Shown piece after piece: positions 13,530 to 22,184 of a stretch of 33,598 nucleotides of DNA. The DNA lies in contig SVQA01000014.1 of NCBI GenBank assembly GCA_015065545.1, positions 1-33,598 of the forward strand, given 5' to 3'. A program made the translations under genes and the position numbers. This stretch comes from Oscillospiraceae bacterium. Lineage in GTDB: Bacteria > Bacillota > Clostridia > Oscillospirales > Acutalibacteraceae. Position 1 is the first letter of the stretch, and each line of letters opens with the position of its first letter. The notes under the pieces are model-generated. The model did no database searches and had not been told where the DNA came from. It was given only the letters and a program-made list of their open reading frames with translations.

Positions 13530-16291
13530 GTAACGGTTCATTAAAAGTGAAAGCAAAAAAGATAAGCAACATTGTACTTATTATCCTTCTTATTCTTGGT
13601 ATTCTTACTTCAGGTTTCGGTGTGAGTGTAGTTGCCTTTGCTTCCGTTTATTCCGAGCCTGAGCGAAGCGTGAATGCTCAGACTCCGAGTACAGAGAATA
13701 ATACGGAGAAAACAGAAACAGAGTACTTTGATCCCAATAAGGAATACATAGATGTTAAGAACGAAGCTGCTCTTAAGGATGATGTGGTAGTGCTTTCAGA
13801 CACTCAGTCTGATGCTTTTAATTCATCTATCTATGATATTGAGCATACAGACAGCTACTATAATCAGAATGCAATGACCATTACCCTGAGCGGTGACAAG
13901 CATCCCGAGCTTGACAGTATTGATGATGGCGACACTATTTATCTGCAGGGTGACGAGAATACTCCCTTCGGAGATGACCGTATCTTTAAAGTTGAGAACA
14001 AATGGACCTCGGGCAAGTATACAAAGTTTGAGGTGAGTGAGCCTTACTTTGAGGATGTATTTGAAGAAGTGTCTGTATGCACATCAGATTTTCTTTTAAA
14101 AGAAAACTTTGTTGATGCATATATGGTTGAGGGTGTTACAGCTTACTTCGGAAACATAACCACATCTGCCCCTGAGGCAGAGGAAAGCAATCTTTCAGGT
14201 GCTCCGACTGCCCAGACACTTTCTGTTTCTTCTTCCGAAAAGCCGGAGGTAAAGCCTCTGGCAAATGAATACAGCACAAAGGGCAATGACCTTATCATCA
14301 AACTGGATTTTGATGTTTCCAAGCTGTTAAAGAAGAGCGATAAGGACAAAGATGATGATGTAACCAAATCCTATGGTCTTAAGGGTGAGGTGGGCATCAA
14401 GGACCTGCGTGCCAATATGGTAGTTGAGAGTAAAGGAGCCAGCATAAGCGATCTCTACGTCGGTGCCAGCGGTGAGTACTTTGTTGACGTGGATTTTTAC
14501 GGTAAACTGGAAGCTGAAGCAAGCGAGGACGCGGACATTCGGGATAGAAAGTTTTTAACCCTTGAAGGTCTCAGCGAAAAAGCTTTACCCTTTGCTATTT
14601 TTGAGTTCAAGGGTTCTACTCCCATAAAGCTGACCCATAAACAGTTCGAGAATAAGAAGGAAAGCTTGGTTCCTTCTATGTTCGTGATGCTTTACTTTGA
14701 CTGGGAAGGTAAGATCTCTGTAGAAGTAACAGGCGGTTTTGATGCAAGCTATGGCTTTAATAATGGCTTGAGTATTGTCAAAAACGGAGAGTTTAAACCA
14801 CGTTTTGAAGAGTTTCCTTACGAAAAGGCGAAAGTGGACAATTCCGGCGATGGTTTTAACTGGAATTTTACTGTGGATATAGATGCTGAAACAGACATTA
14901 CCCTTCTCGGCGGTTCTTTGGTATTTTACCTTGGCGGTATCAACATAGGCGAGCTTGCAGTGTTTAAGTTTGGCACAGAAGCAAAAGCAAAAACCTCATT
15001 TACCATAAGCTCCCAGGAAGGTGTAAAGCTGCTTGATAAAGACGATACGGAATGTTACATAAGACTTTATGTAAAAATAATTGATATAAGCGCCAAGTTT
15101 AAAGCAGACGGAAAAGGTTGGGCAGATTTTATTACATTTGATGCAGATTTTGCTTTTACTTTGTTTGATATAACCTTATTTGAATTAGGCTACAGACCTG
15201 ATGAGTTTAATAAGAAAAATCCTATTTCCACAATGCCTGTGCCAAACGAGTTTGACTCTGTGATGACCCTTGTGTGTGATGTGTCAGGTTCTATGTATGA
15301 TAGGTTAGGTACAGGAGATACAACCAAGCTTCAGGCTGCAAAGCAGGCGGCAAAGGTTATTACCGATACTACAGAGGATTGGGCAGAAAGCTATAACGGA
15401 GCATACGGAATCGGTGTTATTCAGTTTTCGGATTATGCACAGGTTGTAGCAAATCCCCATGTAGATTATAAATACATCCGTGATTGTATCGATATTATGG
15501 CGGATGGCGGCGGAACAGATATCCCCGAGGGATTTAATGTTGCTCTTGATAATCTGGAATTAACATCTGCCGAAAGCAAGGTTATTATTCTTATGACCGA
15601 CGGTAACGGCGGATCTTATGATTCTATCCGCAATTGTGCGAACAGAGCTAAGGATAACGATATAAGGGTGTTTACCATCGGCTTTGGCGAGGATGTAAAG
15701 GCTGATATTCTGCAGGAGGTTGCAGACATTACAGACGGCGAATACAGATATGCAAGCACAGATAATCTTATGGGTATTATGGCAGGCTTTATCCACGCTC
15801 AACAGTCTGCAAACGCAGATGTACTTACAGAGCTTGAGTCTACTGTAGGCGAGGGCGAAACCTCCGAGGAGTCCCGATTCGATGTTACGGATGAAAATGG
15901 TGATCTGGTTGTAACAACTGCTTGGCCGGGTTCCTTCCTTGATACAATCCTGATTGACCCCAGAGGAAGAGTTGTAGATGAGAATTATCCCAATGCAGTA
16001 ACAGACGAGAGTAAGATTCCCTCTACAATTACAGTTAAAAATCCCATCAAGGGAGAGTGGTCTGTTAAGGTTAAGGGTGTAGAGACTTCTTATGAGCAGG
16101 AACCCTTCTATACAATCGTTGCTTTTAAGGAGATTGATTCAGCTCTTACAGAGAGTACCCTTACAGGCTTGCAGAATTTTGCGGTGTACTGTATTCCTAT
16201 CGGTTTGCTTGTATCAATCGCAAGCGCTTCTATGCTTTGCACTATTAATTCAAAAAACAAAAAGAAAGAATCCGAGCAAATTGAGCTGTAA
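13526..16291 (+). CDS. Large surface-anchored protein with a VWA domain
   Basis: A 921-residue protein. A hydrophobic signal or anchor is at 13-40, and a second transmembrane helix at about 885-907 is followed by a Lys/Glu-rich tail, so the bulk lies outside the cell. Residues about 70-215 and 250-560 are beta-rich regions I do not recognise, separated by a low-complexity linker. A von Willebrand factor A domain spans about 575-765 with a complete metal site: DVSGSM (D585, S587, S589), the GGGTD Thr (664) and MTDGNG (D692). VWA domains bind protein partners through a divalent metal. After it (785-870) comes a beta domain with GSFLDTILIDPRGRVV, seen in VWA surface proteins. It shares an operon with the zinc-ribbon protein, overlapping it by four bases. 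A role in adhesion or surface assembly is likely; the ligand is unknown. Confidence 0.88.
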   Translation: MSNGSLKVKAKKISNIVLIILLILGILTSGFGVSVVAFASVYSEPERSVNAQTPSTENNTEKTETEYFDPNKEYIDVKNEAALKDDVVVLSDTQSDAFNSSIYDIEHTDSYYNQNAMTITLSGDKHPELDSIDDGDTIYLQGDENTPFGDDRIFKVENKWTSGKYTKFEVSEPYFEDVFEEVSVCTSDFLLKENFVDAYMVEGVTAYFGNITTSAPEAEESNLSGAPTAQTLSVSSSEKPEVKPLANEYSTKGNDLIIKLDFDVSKLLKKSDKDKDDDVTKSYGLKGEVGIKDLRANMVVESKGASISDLYVGASGEYFVDVDFYGKLEAEASEDADIRDRKFLTLEGLSEKALPFAIFEFKGSTPIKLTHKQFENKKESLVPSMFVMLYFDWEGKISVEVTGGFDASYGFNNGLSIVKNGEFKPRFEEFPYEKAKVDNSGDGFNWNFTVDIDAETDITLLGGSLVFYLGGINIGELAVFKFGTEAKAKTSFTISSQEGVKLLDKDDTECYIRLYVKIIDISAKFKADGKGWADFITFDADFAFTLFDITLFELGYRPDEFNKKNPISTMPVPNEFDSVMTLVCDVSGSMYDRLGTGDTTKLQAAKQAAKVITDTTEDWAESYNGAYGIGVIQFSDYAQVVANPHVDYKYIRDCIDIMADGGGTDIPEGFNVALDNLELTSAESKVIILMTDGNGGSYDSIRNCANRAKDNDIRVFTIGFGEDVKADILQEVADITDGEYRYASTDNLMGIMAGFIHAQQSANADVLTELESTVGEGETSEESRFDVTDENGDLVVTTAWPGSFLDTILIDPRGRVVDENYPNAVTDESKIPSTITVKNPIKGEWSVKVKGVETSYEQEPFYTIVAFKEIDSALTESTLTGLQNFAVYCIPIGLLVSIASASMLCTINSKNKKKESEQIEL

Positions 16292-16314
16292 AACAGAATA
16301 GTACTTAAAAGCAT

Positions 16315-16353
16315 AAAACCCCTGCACAGTATAAAAATGTGCAGGGGTTTTCG
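16315..16353 (+). terminator. Terminator of the zinc-ribbon/VWA operon
   Basis: A 14-bp stem of AAAACCCCTGCACA with its complement around a 9-base A-rich loop, ending in TTTT. Confidence 0.88.
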
Positions 16354-16359
16354 TTTAAC

Positions 16360-16396
16360 AATAATAAAAAATTAGCACCTGCAAAAATGCAGGTGC
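16360..16396 (-). terminator. Terminator downstream of the M18 fragment
   Basis: A perfect 9-bp stem (16375-16383 with 16388-16396), loop AAAA, with T residues on the minus strand. It is unlike the terminator of the intact M18 gene (20632-20670), so the fragment kept the 3' flank of a separate gene. Confidence 0.75.
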
Positions 16397-16418
16397 CAAT
16401 TATTTTCTTATTATGGAT

Positions 16419-16766
16419 TTAGTTAAAGAATGCGTAGAATGCACGGTATGCCATGTAGATATCAACCTTGGAGATAATCTCGAAGGGAGCGTGCATAGAG
16501 AGTACAGGAACACCCAAATCTACAACGTCAACGTTCATATTTGCAACGTATTTTGCGATTGTACCGCCGCCGCCAAGGTCAACCCTACCAAGCTCGCCAA
16601 CCTGCCAGAGAATGTTGTTCTGCTCGAGCATAGCACGAACTTCGCCCATATACTCGGCAGAAGCGTCGGATGTGCCGCCTTTGCCGCCGTGGCCTGTGTA
16701 CTTACTGATTACAACACCTTCGTTGAGGTAGGAGCTGTCCCCTGTCTTTTTGATCAGTTGCGAGGC
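16419..16766 (-). pseudogene. C-terminal fragment of an M18 aminopeptidase
   Basis: The open frame encodes about 115 residues matching the last ~103 residues of the intact M18 aminopeptidase at 20684-22078. It keeps the final metal-ligand histidine (LSMHAPFE) but lacks the rest of the catalytic domain. There is no upstream start, and an in-frame stop lies at 16767-16769. DNA at 16462-16718 is identical to 20727-20983, while both flanks differ: 4-6 mismatches toward the stop, and KTGDSSYLNEG instead of AKNSCYLNSG upstream. This suggests the remains of a second M18 gene, partly overwritten by gene conversion from the intact one. It keeps its own terminator. An internal ATG (16649) could give 76 residues, unlikely to be functional. 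Confidence 0.85.
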
Positions 16767-16802
16767 TTAAATAAATCGGAGAGCATTTATTTGAGTTTGC
16801 GT

Positions 16803-18569
16803 TTACCTGTATTCGCTGTAGGGGATAACGCTTACGGTTGTGGCAGAGGTATCCTCAAAGCATCCTACCATAATATAGTAGCTGTCGCCTGCGGTGAGCT
16901 TGCCTCGGATTGCAAAATCCGAATTGGTTTCGCTTATATTATCGCTGAGAAGCACGCTTTCGCCCATAGCGTTCATAACAGCAACATAGGGATTACCGCC
17001 TTTTGAGCGTATAACGATGTCCATATCCTCTTCGGCATTAAGTAAGAAAAGTTTATAATCATTTTGATGTGCAAAATTGATATCCACATTGTCGCCGAGG
17101 GTTATATATGAATATTCCTCTTCGTGGTCTGACTCATAATCTGCTTCTGTACCCTCGCTTACAGAGAATTTTACAGCCTGGGTTCCTGCCTGAGTGTAGC
17201 CTGCAAACATAAGATAATAGGTTTCGCCTGCGTACAAGTATTCTGTTAAGCTTGTACCTGTGTTGTTGTTTGCTTCGCTTGCCCAGATGAGTGATGCGCC
17301 GAGACCCGAGTCAAATACAGTGCTGTCAAAGAGTGTGATTGACGAGTAGTAATCGTGAAGCGTAGTGTTTTGGGGGTTATGGGTATCTATTGCAAACTTA
17401 TAGTATCCATCTTTTGAGGGTGTGAATTTGTAGCCGTAAACTCCGTCGTCGTACTCTGTAAACGCTGACTCGTAATAGAATTCGGACAATACCTCTTCGG
17501 AGAGAGTTTCGGCATCTCTGAAGTAGTAATTTGTATAGGTATCATATTGAATGGTACAGTTGTCTAAGGTATTGTCTATATCCGGATATCTGTAAACTAC
17601 AACAAAGAATTCTTGGGCGGTTGACAGATGAAAAGCAAATCCAAAGCTGTTTCTGTTGTATTCAAGATAATCCTTACAGCTGATAAAGCATCCCTTTGTA
17701 TCGAAGATGTAAACAATGGTGGAATCTTCTACAAAGACGTCGAGGTAGCCGATGTCGTCACGGGTTCCGTCTATTGTAACCTTGTAGACGGTTGCCATAG
17801 TTTCCTGGTTGGTGATGGAGAAGTCGGAGCCGAGAGGCAGGTCGGTATAATCTGACACGTCAAAAGACATATACTCATAGGGAACTTCCTCAAGATAAAC
17901 TTCTGCTCTTGTGTTGCCGCTTTCTGTGCAGTTGACGATATACTTGTATTCGCCGGGTGTGAGGTAGCATTCAAGCATAGCGCCATGAAAAGAAGACGTT
18001 GAGCCTCCCGAGAAGGCGCGCAGAGCCTCGCCCTGCTCATTATAAAGGATAATCATACAGTCATCGTCTGATATTTTAAGGCGGTAGATGCCTTCTTTTT
18101 CGCAGTTAAAAATAAACGTACCCTCATAGCCAACGGTCACATGCATTGCTTCTGACTTGTTAAGGCTCAGATTCTTTACGGGATAAAGCACTTCTTCAAG
18201 TGGGAATCTGTCAATGATGCCCGCAAGCTTTTTTTGGATGCAGGTTGCGTCGGTGATTGTAAGCTTCCCGTCGTTGTCTACATCTGCGTTGTAATATCCG
18301 TTATAGGTCATTGATTCTATATCTGCAAGGAATTTCTGGATAAGGGTTGCGTCTTTGATTGAGACTTTTTCGTCAACGTTAACGTCGCCAACTACATATG
18401 ATTCTCTCGCAGGTAAATCGTCACCGAGAGAGGACCATTTTTTGTCATAGCTTATGCCAAGCTCTCCAAGTCCGTCGCCCAGCTCTCCGGAGAATACGTT
18501 TGCGGGCAGACTGAGTAATAATGTCATAAGGATTGTGGTTATAAGCATTATTTTAAAGATTTTTTTCAT
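16803..18569 (-). CDS. Secreted dockerin protein with PPC-like beta repeats
   Basis: A 588-residue secreted protein. It has a signal peptide at 1-27, then an N-terminal dockerin at about 60-118 with two calcium-loop repeats (GDVNVDEKVSIKDATLIQKF and ADVDNDGKLTITDATCIQKK). The rest (about 130-588) looks like four beta-sandwich units of the bacterial pre-peptidase C-terminal type, each with an aromatic pattern such as EGIYRLKIS, DGYYKFAID or LTAGDSYYIMV. I saw no enzyme domain. The dockerin should dock it onto a cohesin scaffold at the cell surface. The ATG at 18569 follows ACAGGAGTG; a longer frame reading into the M56 gene has no ribosome-binding site. It starts 25 bp after the M56 gene, so it is the third gene of the BlaI/BlaR1-like operon. 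An N-terminal dockerin is less usual than a C-terminal one. Confidence 0.83.
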   Translation of the reverse strand: MKKIFKIMLITTILMTLLLSLPANVFSGELGDGLGELGISYDKKWSSLGDDLPARESYVVGDVNVDEKVSIKDATLIQKFLADIESMTYNGYYNADVDNDGKLTITDATCIQKKLAGIIDRFPLEEVLYPVKNLSLNKSEAMHVTVGYEGTFIFNCEKEGIYRLKISDDDCMIILYNEQGEALRAFSGGSTSSFHGAMLECYLTPGEYKYIVNCTESGNTRAEVYLEEVPYEYMSFDVSDYTDLPLGSDFSITNQETMATVYKVTIDGTRDDIGYLDVFVEDSTIVYIFDTKGCFISCKDYLEYNRNSFGFAFHLSTAQEFFVVVYRYPDIDNTLDNCTIQYDTYTNYYFRDAETLSEEVLSEFYYESAFTEYDDGVYGYKFTPSKDGYYKFAIDTHNPQNTTLHDYYSSITLFDSTVFDSGLGASLIWASEANNNTGTSLTEYLYAGETYYLMFAGYTQAGTQAVKFSVSEGTEADYESDHEEEYSYITLGDNVDINFAHQNDYKLFLLNAEEDMDIVIRSKGGNPYVAVMNAMGESVLLSDNISETNSDFAIRGKLTAGDSYYIMVGCFEDTSATTVSVIPYSEYR

Positions 18570-18594
18570 ATTTTTCACTCCTGTTGTTAATGAA

Positions 18595-19995
18595 TTACGG
18601 TATGAGATCAGAATGATCGGGGAAGATCTGAATGCTGTAGTTGTTTTCTTCGGTTGCACCGAGGTTTCTGAAAGCGTAGTTGTCATAGGGACTCTTATAT
18701 ACATTTTTTTGATTTGTTATTCCGTCAGTCAGCCGATAGTTGCTTTCGTAAGGACTGTAATCGTAATAACTTGTCGGTTCCAGTAGAGCGTATTCTATAA
18801 ATTGATTATTTACACTCTTTTGAGTATCGCTGTAATCGGCAGAATCATTTTCGTAATAGTCGTAATCTTCTTCGTAAGCTGCCTCTCCTGCGTAATCGGA
18901 GCTTTGGGAAACATTTTGCAGTTCGCTTTCGGGCTGTGGGGGTAAGCCTTGTTCTTCTTGAGCTTCTGTAGGCACGGCGGCTGTTGGTTTCGGTGTGTTT
19001 TCTTTGGAAGCGGTTTGCGGTTGTGTTGCGACAATTTCGTGGACGGATGCCTTAAGTGGAGGTTCTTCTGTCACATCGGTTGCGCTCACGGGACTTGACA
19101 TAAAGCACATAGGTACAAACAAACACACAGCCAAGGATAAAAGCGTTATCCACAAAGCAGGCTTTTTGTAGTTAAGTACAAACACAATGCGTTTTTTTAC
19201 ACCAATCTCGGCAAAAGCTATGGGAGATGCTTTTATATAGGTTTTCTGAGCACTGCATCTGATGAGGGCATTTGAGTAGTTTTTCTTCTCCTTTACACCC
19301 ATTTGTTTAACAACCTTCTCGTCACAGGCAAGCTCTACATCTCTGCAAAACATTATATATGCCACCCACACAAGAGGATTAAACCAATGCAGACACAGAA
19401 TAGTAAATCCCAAGGGTCTTGTGATGTGATCAAGTCTGTTTATATGGGCTTTTTCGTGAGTGATTACATACCTGATGTCTTTGTGGGAAATATCAGAGGG
19501 AAGATAGATTTTAGGCTTTATAAATCCCATGACAAAGGGTGTGGAAATGTTATCGCAAAGATAGACGTTATCCTTTATGCACACTGAGCCTATTACGTTT
19601 CGGTAGGTGATAACGGCTGATATCACCGAATAGGTAAAAATTCCTAAAGCGCCGATTAACCACACCAGAGCAAGAATACTGATTATATCTGTATTTCCTT
19701 GTGCTGTGGTGCTTTCGATGTGACTTGGCTGAGGTGCAGAGCTTGCTGCAGGGGACACTATGATTTCCGATTCGACGTTAGACGGATGAGAAAAAACACT
19801 CGGAAATCTGGGAGTCAGACACAGTGCGCTTTCAATGGAAAAAGGTATAACAAGCCTTATCCCTGCAAATCCCCAAAACGCACAGGAAATCCATCGGGGA
19901 GATGTTCTTAAAAGCAGTCTTAAAACAAGTATAACCACAATCAAAAAGCTTGCGGTTATACTGATTTCTAAAAGCTTTGATAAAAAAACCTGCAT
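18595..19995 (-). CDS. BlaR1/MecR1-like M56 family membrane metallopeptidase
   Basis: A 466-residue protein. Transmembrane segments lie at about 11-30, 35-55, 103-127, around 195-212 and 280-298. The cytoplasmic zinc-protease part has HEKAH (residues 180-184, the HExxH motif) and a downstream Glu/Asp in DVELACDEK (about 219-227), the usual M56 third ligand. In BlaR1, sensing outside triggers cleavage of the BlaI repressor. Here the last ~165 residues outside the membrane are not a penicillin-binding domain but a low-complexity tail rich in Pro, Gln, Glu, Tyr and Asp (YEEDYDYYENDSADYSD). The signal is therefore unlikely to be a classical beta-lactam. The ATG at 19995 has AAGGAG upstream and starts one base after the BlaI stop. 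The dockerin gene follows 25 bp later. Confidence 0.9.
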   Translation of the reverse strand: MQVFLSKLLEISITASFLIVVILVLRLLLRTSPRWISCAFWGFAGIRLVIPFSIESALCLTPRFPSVFSHPSNVESEIIVSPAASSAPQPSHIESTTAQGNTDIISILALVWLIGALGIFTYSVISAVITYRNVIGSVCIKDNVYLCDNISTPFVMGFIKPKIYLPSDISHKDIRYVITHEKAHINRLDHITRPLGFTILCLHWFNPLVWVAYIMFCRDVELACDEKVVKQMGVKEKKNYSNALIRCSAQKTYIKASPIAFAEIGVKKRIVFVLNYKKPALWITLLSLAVCLFVPMCFMSSPVSATDVTEEPPLKASVHEIVATQPQTASKENTPKPTAAVPTEAQEEQGLPPQPESELQNVSQSSDYAGEAAYEEDYDYYENDSADYSDTQKSVNNQFIEYALLEPTSYYDYSPYESNYRLTDGITNQKNVYKSPYDNYAFRNLGATEENNYSIQIFPDHSDLIP

Positions 19996-19996
19996 G

Positions 19997-20362
19997 TTAT
20001 TTTTTCTCCTTGTACTCGTCAACCAAATCAGCAAGATAGTTAACTTCTTCCTTGGAGAGTTTTCTGCCCTTTGTAAATGCACAGAAAAATGCAGGCAAGG
20101 AATCTCCAAAGGAGGTTTTGATAAAATGCTGACTTTGATTTGCTTTATATTCTTCTTCGGTCATCACAACGGACACAATACCACCCTCGCTCTTAAAAAG
20201 TCCCTTGTTACAAAGGCGCTTAAGCACGGTATAGGTAGTAGTCCGTTTCCAGTTGAATTCCTTTTCACACACACGGATAAGCTCTGAGGAGGTAATTTCC
20301 TTTGCGTTCCATATAATATGGGCAAAGTTCTCCTCAAGAGAACCTAAACTTATTTCTTTCAT
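19997..20362 (-). CDS. BlaI/MecI/CopY-family transcriptional repressor
   Basis: A 121-residue protein with the winged-helix domain of the BlaI family: LGSLEENFAHIIWNAKEITSSEL, then KRTTTYTVLKRLCNKGLF (recognition helix, about residues 39-56) and a wing, then a C-terminal dimerisation helix (LSKEEVNYLADLVDEYKEKK). Family members repress their own operon until a membrane M56 protease inactivates them. A fitting operator dyad (20381-20399) lies just upstream. I chose the ATG at 20362, which follows GGCGG; a TTG three codons earlier is poorly spaced. It is first of the three-gene operon with the M56 protein and the dockerin protein. Confidence 0.93.
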   Translation of the reverse strand: MKEISLGSLEENFAHIIWNAKEITSSELIRVCEKEFNWKRTTTYTVLKRLCNKGLFKSEGGIVSVVMTEEEYKANQSQHFIKTSFGDSLPAFFCAFTKGRKLSKEEVNYLADLVDEYKEKK

Positions 20363-20380
20363 TTTCTTCAACCGCCTATC

Positions 20381-20430
20381 TGTCTATAGATTGTAGACAT
20401 AGTATATATTAGAATTTACATAAATGTCAA
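20381..20430 (-). promoter_or_regulatory. BlaI-type promoter and operator
   Basis: On the minus strand TTGACA (20425-20430), an 18-bp spacer and TATACT (20401-20406). Right after the -10 box lies the perfect dyad TGTCTA-N7-TAGACA (20381-20399), the form of operator used by BlaI/MecI proteins. Binding there would block transcription start, giving autorepression. Nothing recognisable lies in 20431-20631. Confidence 0.8.
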
Positions 20431-20631
20431 CGACTTATCCGTAGAAAAAATAAAATCGGTAGAATATACTAAATTGTGCCGATGTGTTTATACAAAATAA
20501 ATAATCAAATTGTGTGTTGATGCTTGGTTGTGCGCTTGTGAATATATAGATAAAGCTGTTAATAATCCCTCCGCCGCACAGGGACGTTACTATTAATTAT
20601 GGATGTACATAAAAACGGATGGTGTTTTGTG

Positions 20632-20670
20632 CAAAAAAACACCCCCGAGGGAAAGTCTTCGGGGGTGTTG
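20632..20670 (-). terminator. Terminator of the M18 aminopeptidase gene
   Basis: An 11-bp GC-rich stem, AACACCCCCGA with its complement, and on the minus strand seven T residues after it. Confidence 0.88.
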
Positions 20671-20683
20671 AGTGTAAAATTTA

Positions 20684-22078
20684 TCAGTTGAAGAAGCAGT
20701 AGAATGCACGGTATGCCATATAGATGTCAACCTTGGAGATAATCTCGAAGGGAGCGTGCATAGAGAGTACAGGAACACCCAAATCTACAACGTCAACGTT
20801 CATATTTGCAACGTATTTTGCGATTGTACCGCCGCCGCCAAGGTCAACCCTACCAAGCTCGCCAACCTGCCAGAGAATGTTGTTCTGCTCGAGCATAGCA
20901 CGAACTTCGCCCATATACTCGGCAGAAGCGTCGGATGTGCCGCCTTTGCCGCCGTGGCCTGTGTACTTACTGATTACAACACCGCTGTTGAGGTAGCAAC
21001 TGTTCTTTGCTTCGAAGCAGGAAGCATAAGTGGGGTCGTATGCTGCGTTAACGTCAGCAGAAAGACACTTTGACTTGCTGATTGCGTGGTGACCTTCTGT
21101 GCCGTCCATCTTTGCGAGGTCGGTGATAAAGTAGCGGAGATAGTCGCTTTGCATACCTGTGTTACCGTCGGAGCCTGTTTCTTCTTTATCGCAGAGAACT
21201 GTGATAACTGTTTTTTCGGGAACTTTTGTGTCGATAGCCGCCATAAGTGCAGGATATGCACAGCATTTATCATCGTGACCGTAGCCGCCCATAAGTCCGC
21301 CGTCAAAACCAACATCACGGGTTTTGTATGTGGGAACAAGGCAAAGCTCGGCAGAGAGGAAGTCGTCCTCTGTGATACCGTATTTTTCGTTGAGAAGATA
21401 CATAACGTTAAGCTTGACAAGGTCAGCTTCGTCCTCGTTTGTGAAAGGTCTTGAGCCTACGATAACATTCAGGTCTTCACCGTCAAATGCTTTTCTTAAA
21501 GGCTTGTCAATCTGCTCGTAAGCAAGGTGGGGAAGAAGATCTGATATGCACAGACAAGGTTCACTGTCATCGTCACCGAAACGAACCTCAACCTTTGTTC
21601 CGTCCTTCTTGCAAACAACACCGTGAAGTGCAAGGGGAAGAGCAAGCCACTGATACTTACGGATTCCGCCGTAGTAGTGAGTTTTGAAAAGTGCAAGACC
21701 ATTTGCTTCGTAAAGAGGGTTGGGCTTTATGTCGATTCTGGGAGAGTCGATGTGAGCGATTGCAAGCTGTGCGCCTTCTTTAACACCCTTCTCACCGATA
21801 ACTGCAAGCATAAGAGCTTTGTCACGATTGTTAACATAAACTCTGTCGCCTGCTTTGTAAGATTTTGTAACATCAAACTCAGTAAAACCTGCCTTTTCTG
21901 CAAGCTCTATAGAGTACTTAACAGCATCGCGTTCTGTTCTTGAATAATCAAGGAAAGGTTTGTAACCTTCGCAGAAATCGTCTGCCGATTTGATTTCATC
22001 TGCAGTTAATTTTTTGATGCCTTTTGGGTCCATCATAAGTTTATCTTTAAATTCTTTTGCTTTGCTTGTGTCAGCCAT
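20684..22078 (-). CDS. M18 family aminopeptidase
   Basis: A 464-residue cytosolic zinc aminopeptidase, full length for the bacterial M18 group. Metal and catalytic residues are present: AHIDSPR (His109), GGYGHDDK (Asp269), CDKEETGS (Glu299/300), SADVNAAYDP (Asp342) and LSMHAPFE (His441). M18 enzymes are large oligomers that remove N-terminal residues, often acidic ones, in peptide turnover. TAAGGAGGACAC precedes the ATG. A 6-bp inverted repeat (22114-22131) lies in the leader. It forms a single-gene unit with its own terminator. Its C-terminal 103 codons are echoed by the broken copy at 16419-16766. Confidence 0.95.
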   Translation of the reverse strand: MADTSKAKEFKDKLMMDPKGIKKLTADEIKSADDFCEGYKPFLDYSRTERDAVKYSIELAEKAGFTEFDVTKSYKAGDRVYVNNRDKALMLAVIGEKGVKEGAQLAIAHIDSPRIDIKPNPLYEANGLALFKTHYYGGIRKYQWLALPLALHGVVCKKDGTKVEVRFGDDDSEPCLCISDLLPHLAYEQIDKPLRKAFDGEDLNVIVGSRPFTNEDEADLVKLNVMYLLNEKYGITEDDFLSAELCLVPTYKTRDVGFDGGLMGGYGHDDKCCAYPALMAAIDTKVPEKTVITVLCDKEETGSDGNTGMQSDYLRYFITDLAKMDGTEGHHAISKSKCLSADVNAAYDPTYASCFEAKNSCYLNSGVVISKYTGHGGKGGTSDASAEYMGEVRAMLEQNNILWQVGELGRVDLGGGGTIAKYVANMNVDVVDLGVPVLSMHAPFEIISKVDIYMAYRAFYCFFN

Positions 22079-22184
22079 TTTTGTGTCCTCCTTAAGTGAT
22101 CTTTATATTGGGGTGCAGAAATATATCTGCATTATTTCCTATTATAATAATATCACGACGAATGCTACTTTTCAATGATAATTA

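Noticed and set aside
16413..17006. Plus-strand frame of 197 codons across the M18 fragment and the dockerin gene end
   Set aside because: It is antisense to two minus-strand reading frames and mirrors a similar shadow (20756-21073) at the intact M18 gene.
18570..18704. Longer N-terminus of the dockerin protein
   Set aside because: The extra 45 residues overlap the M56 gene and lack a ribosome-binding site; the ATG at 18569 has one and starts a signal peptide.
20431..20631. Possible small gene or RNA between the BlaI promoter and the M18 terminator
   Set aside because: No start with a ribosome-binding site, no convincing promoter-hairpin pair; nothing could be supported.
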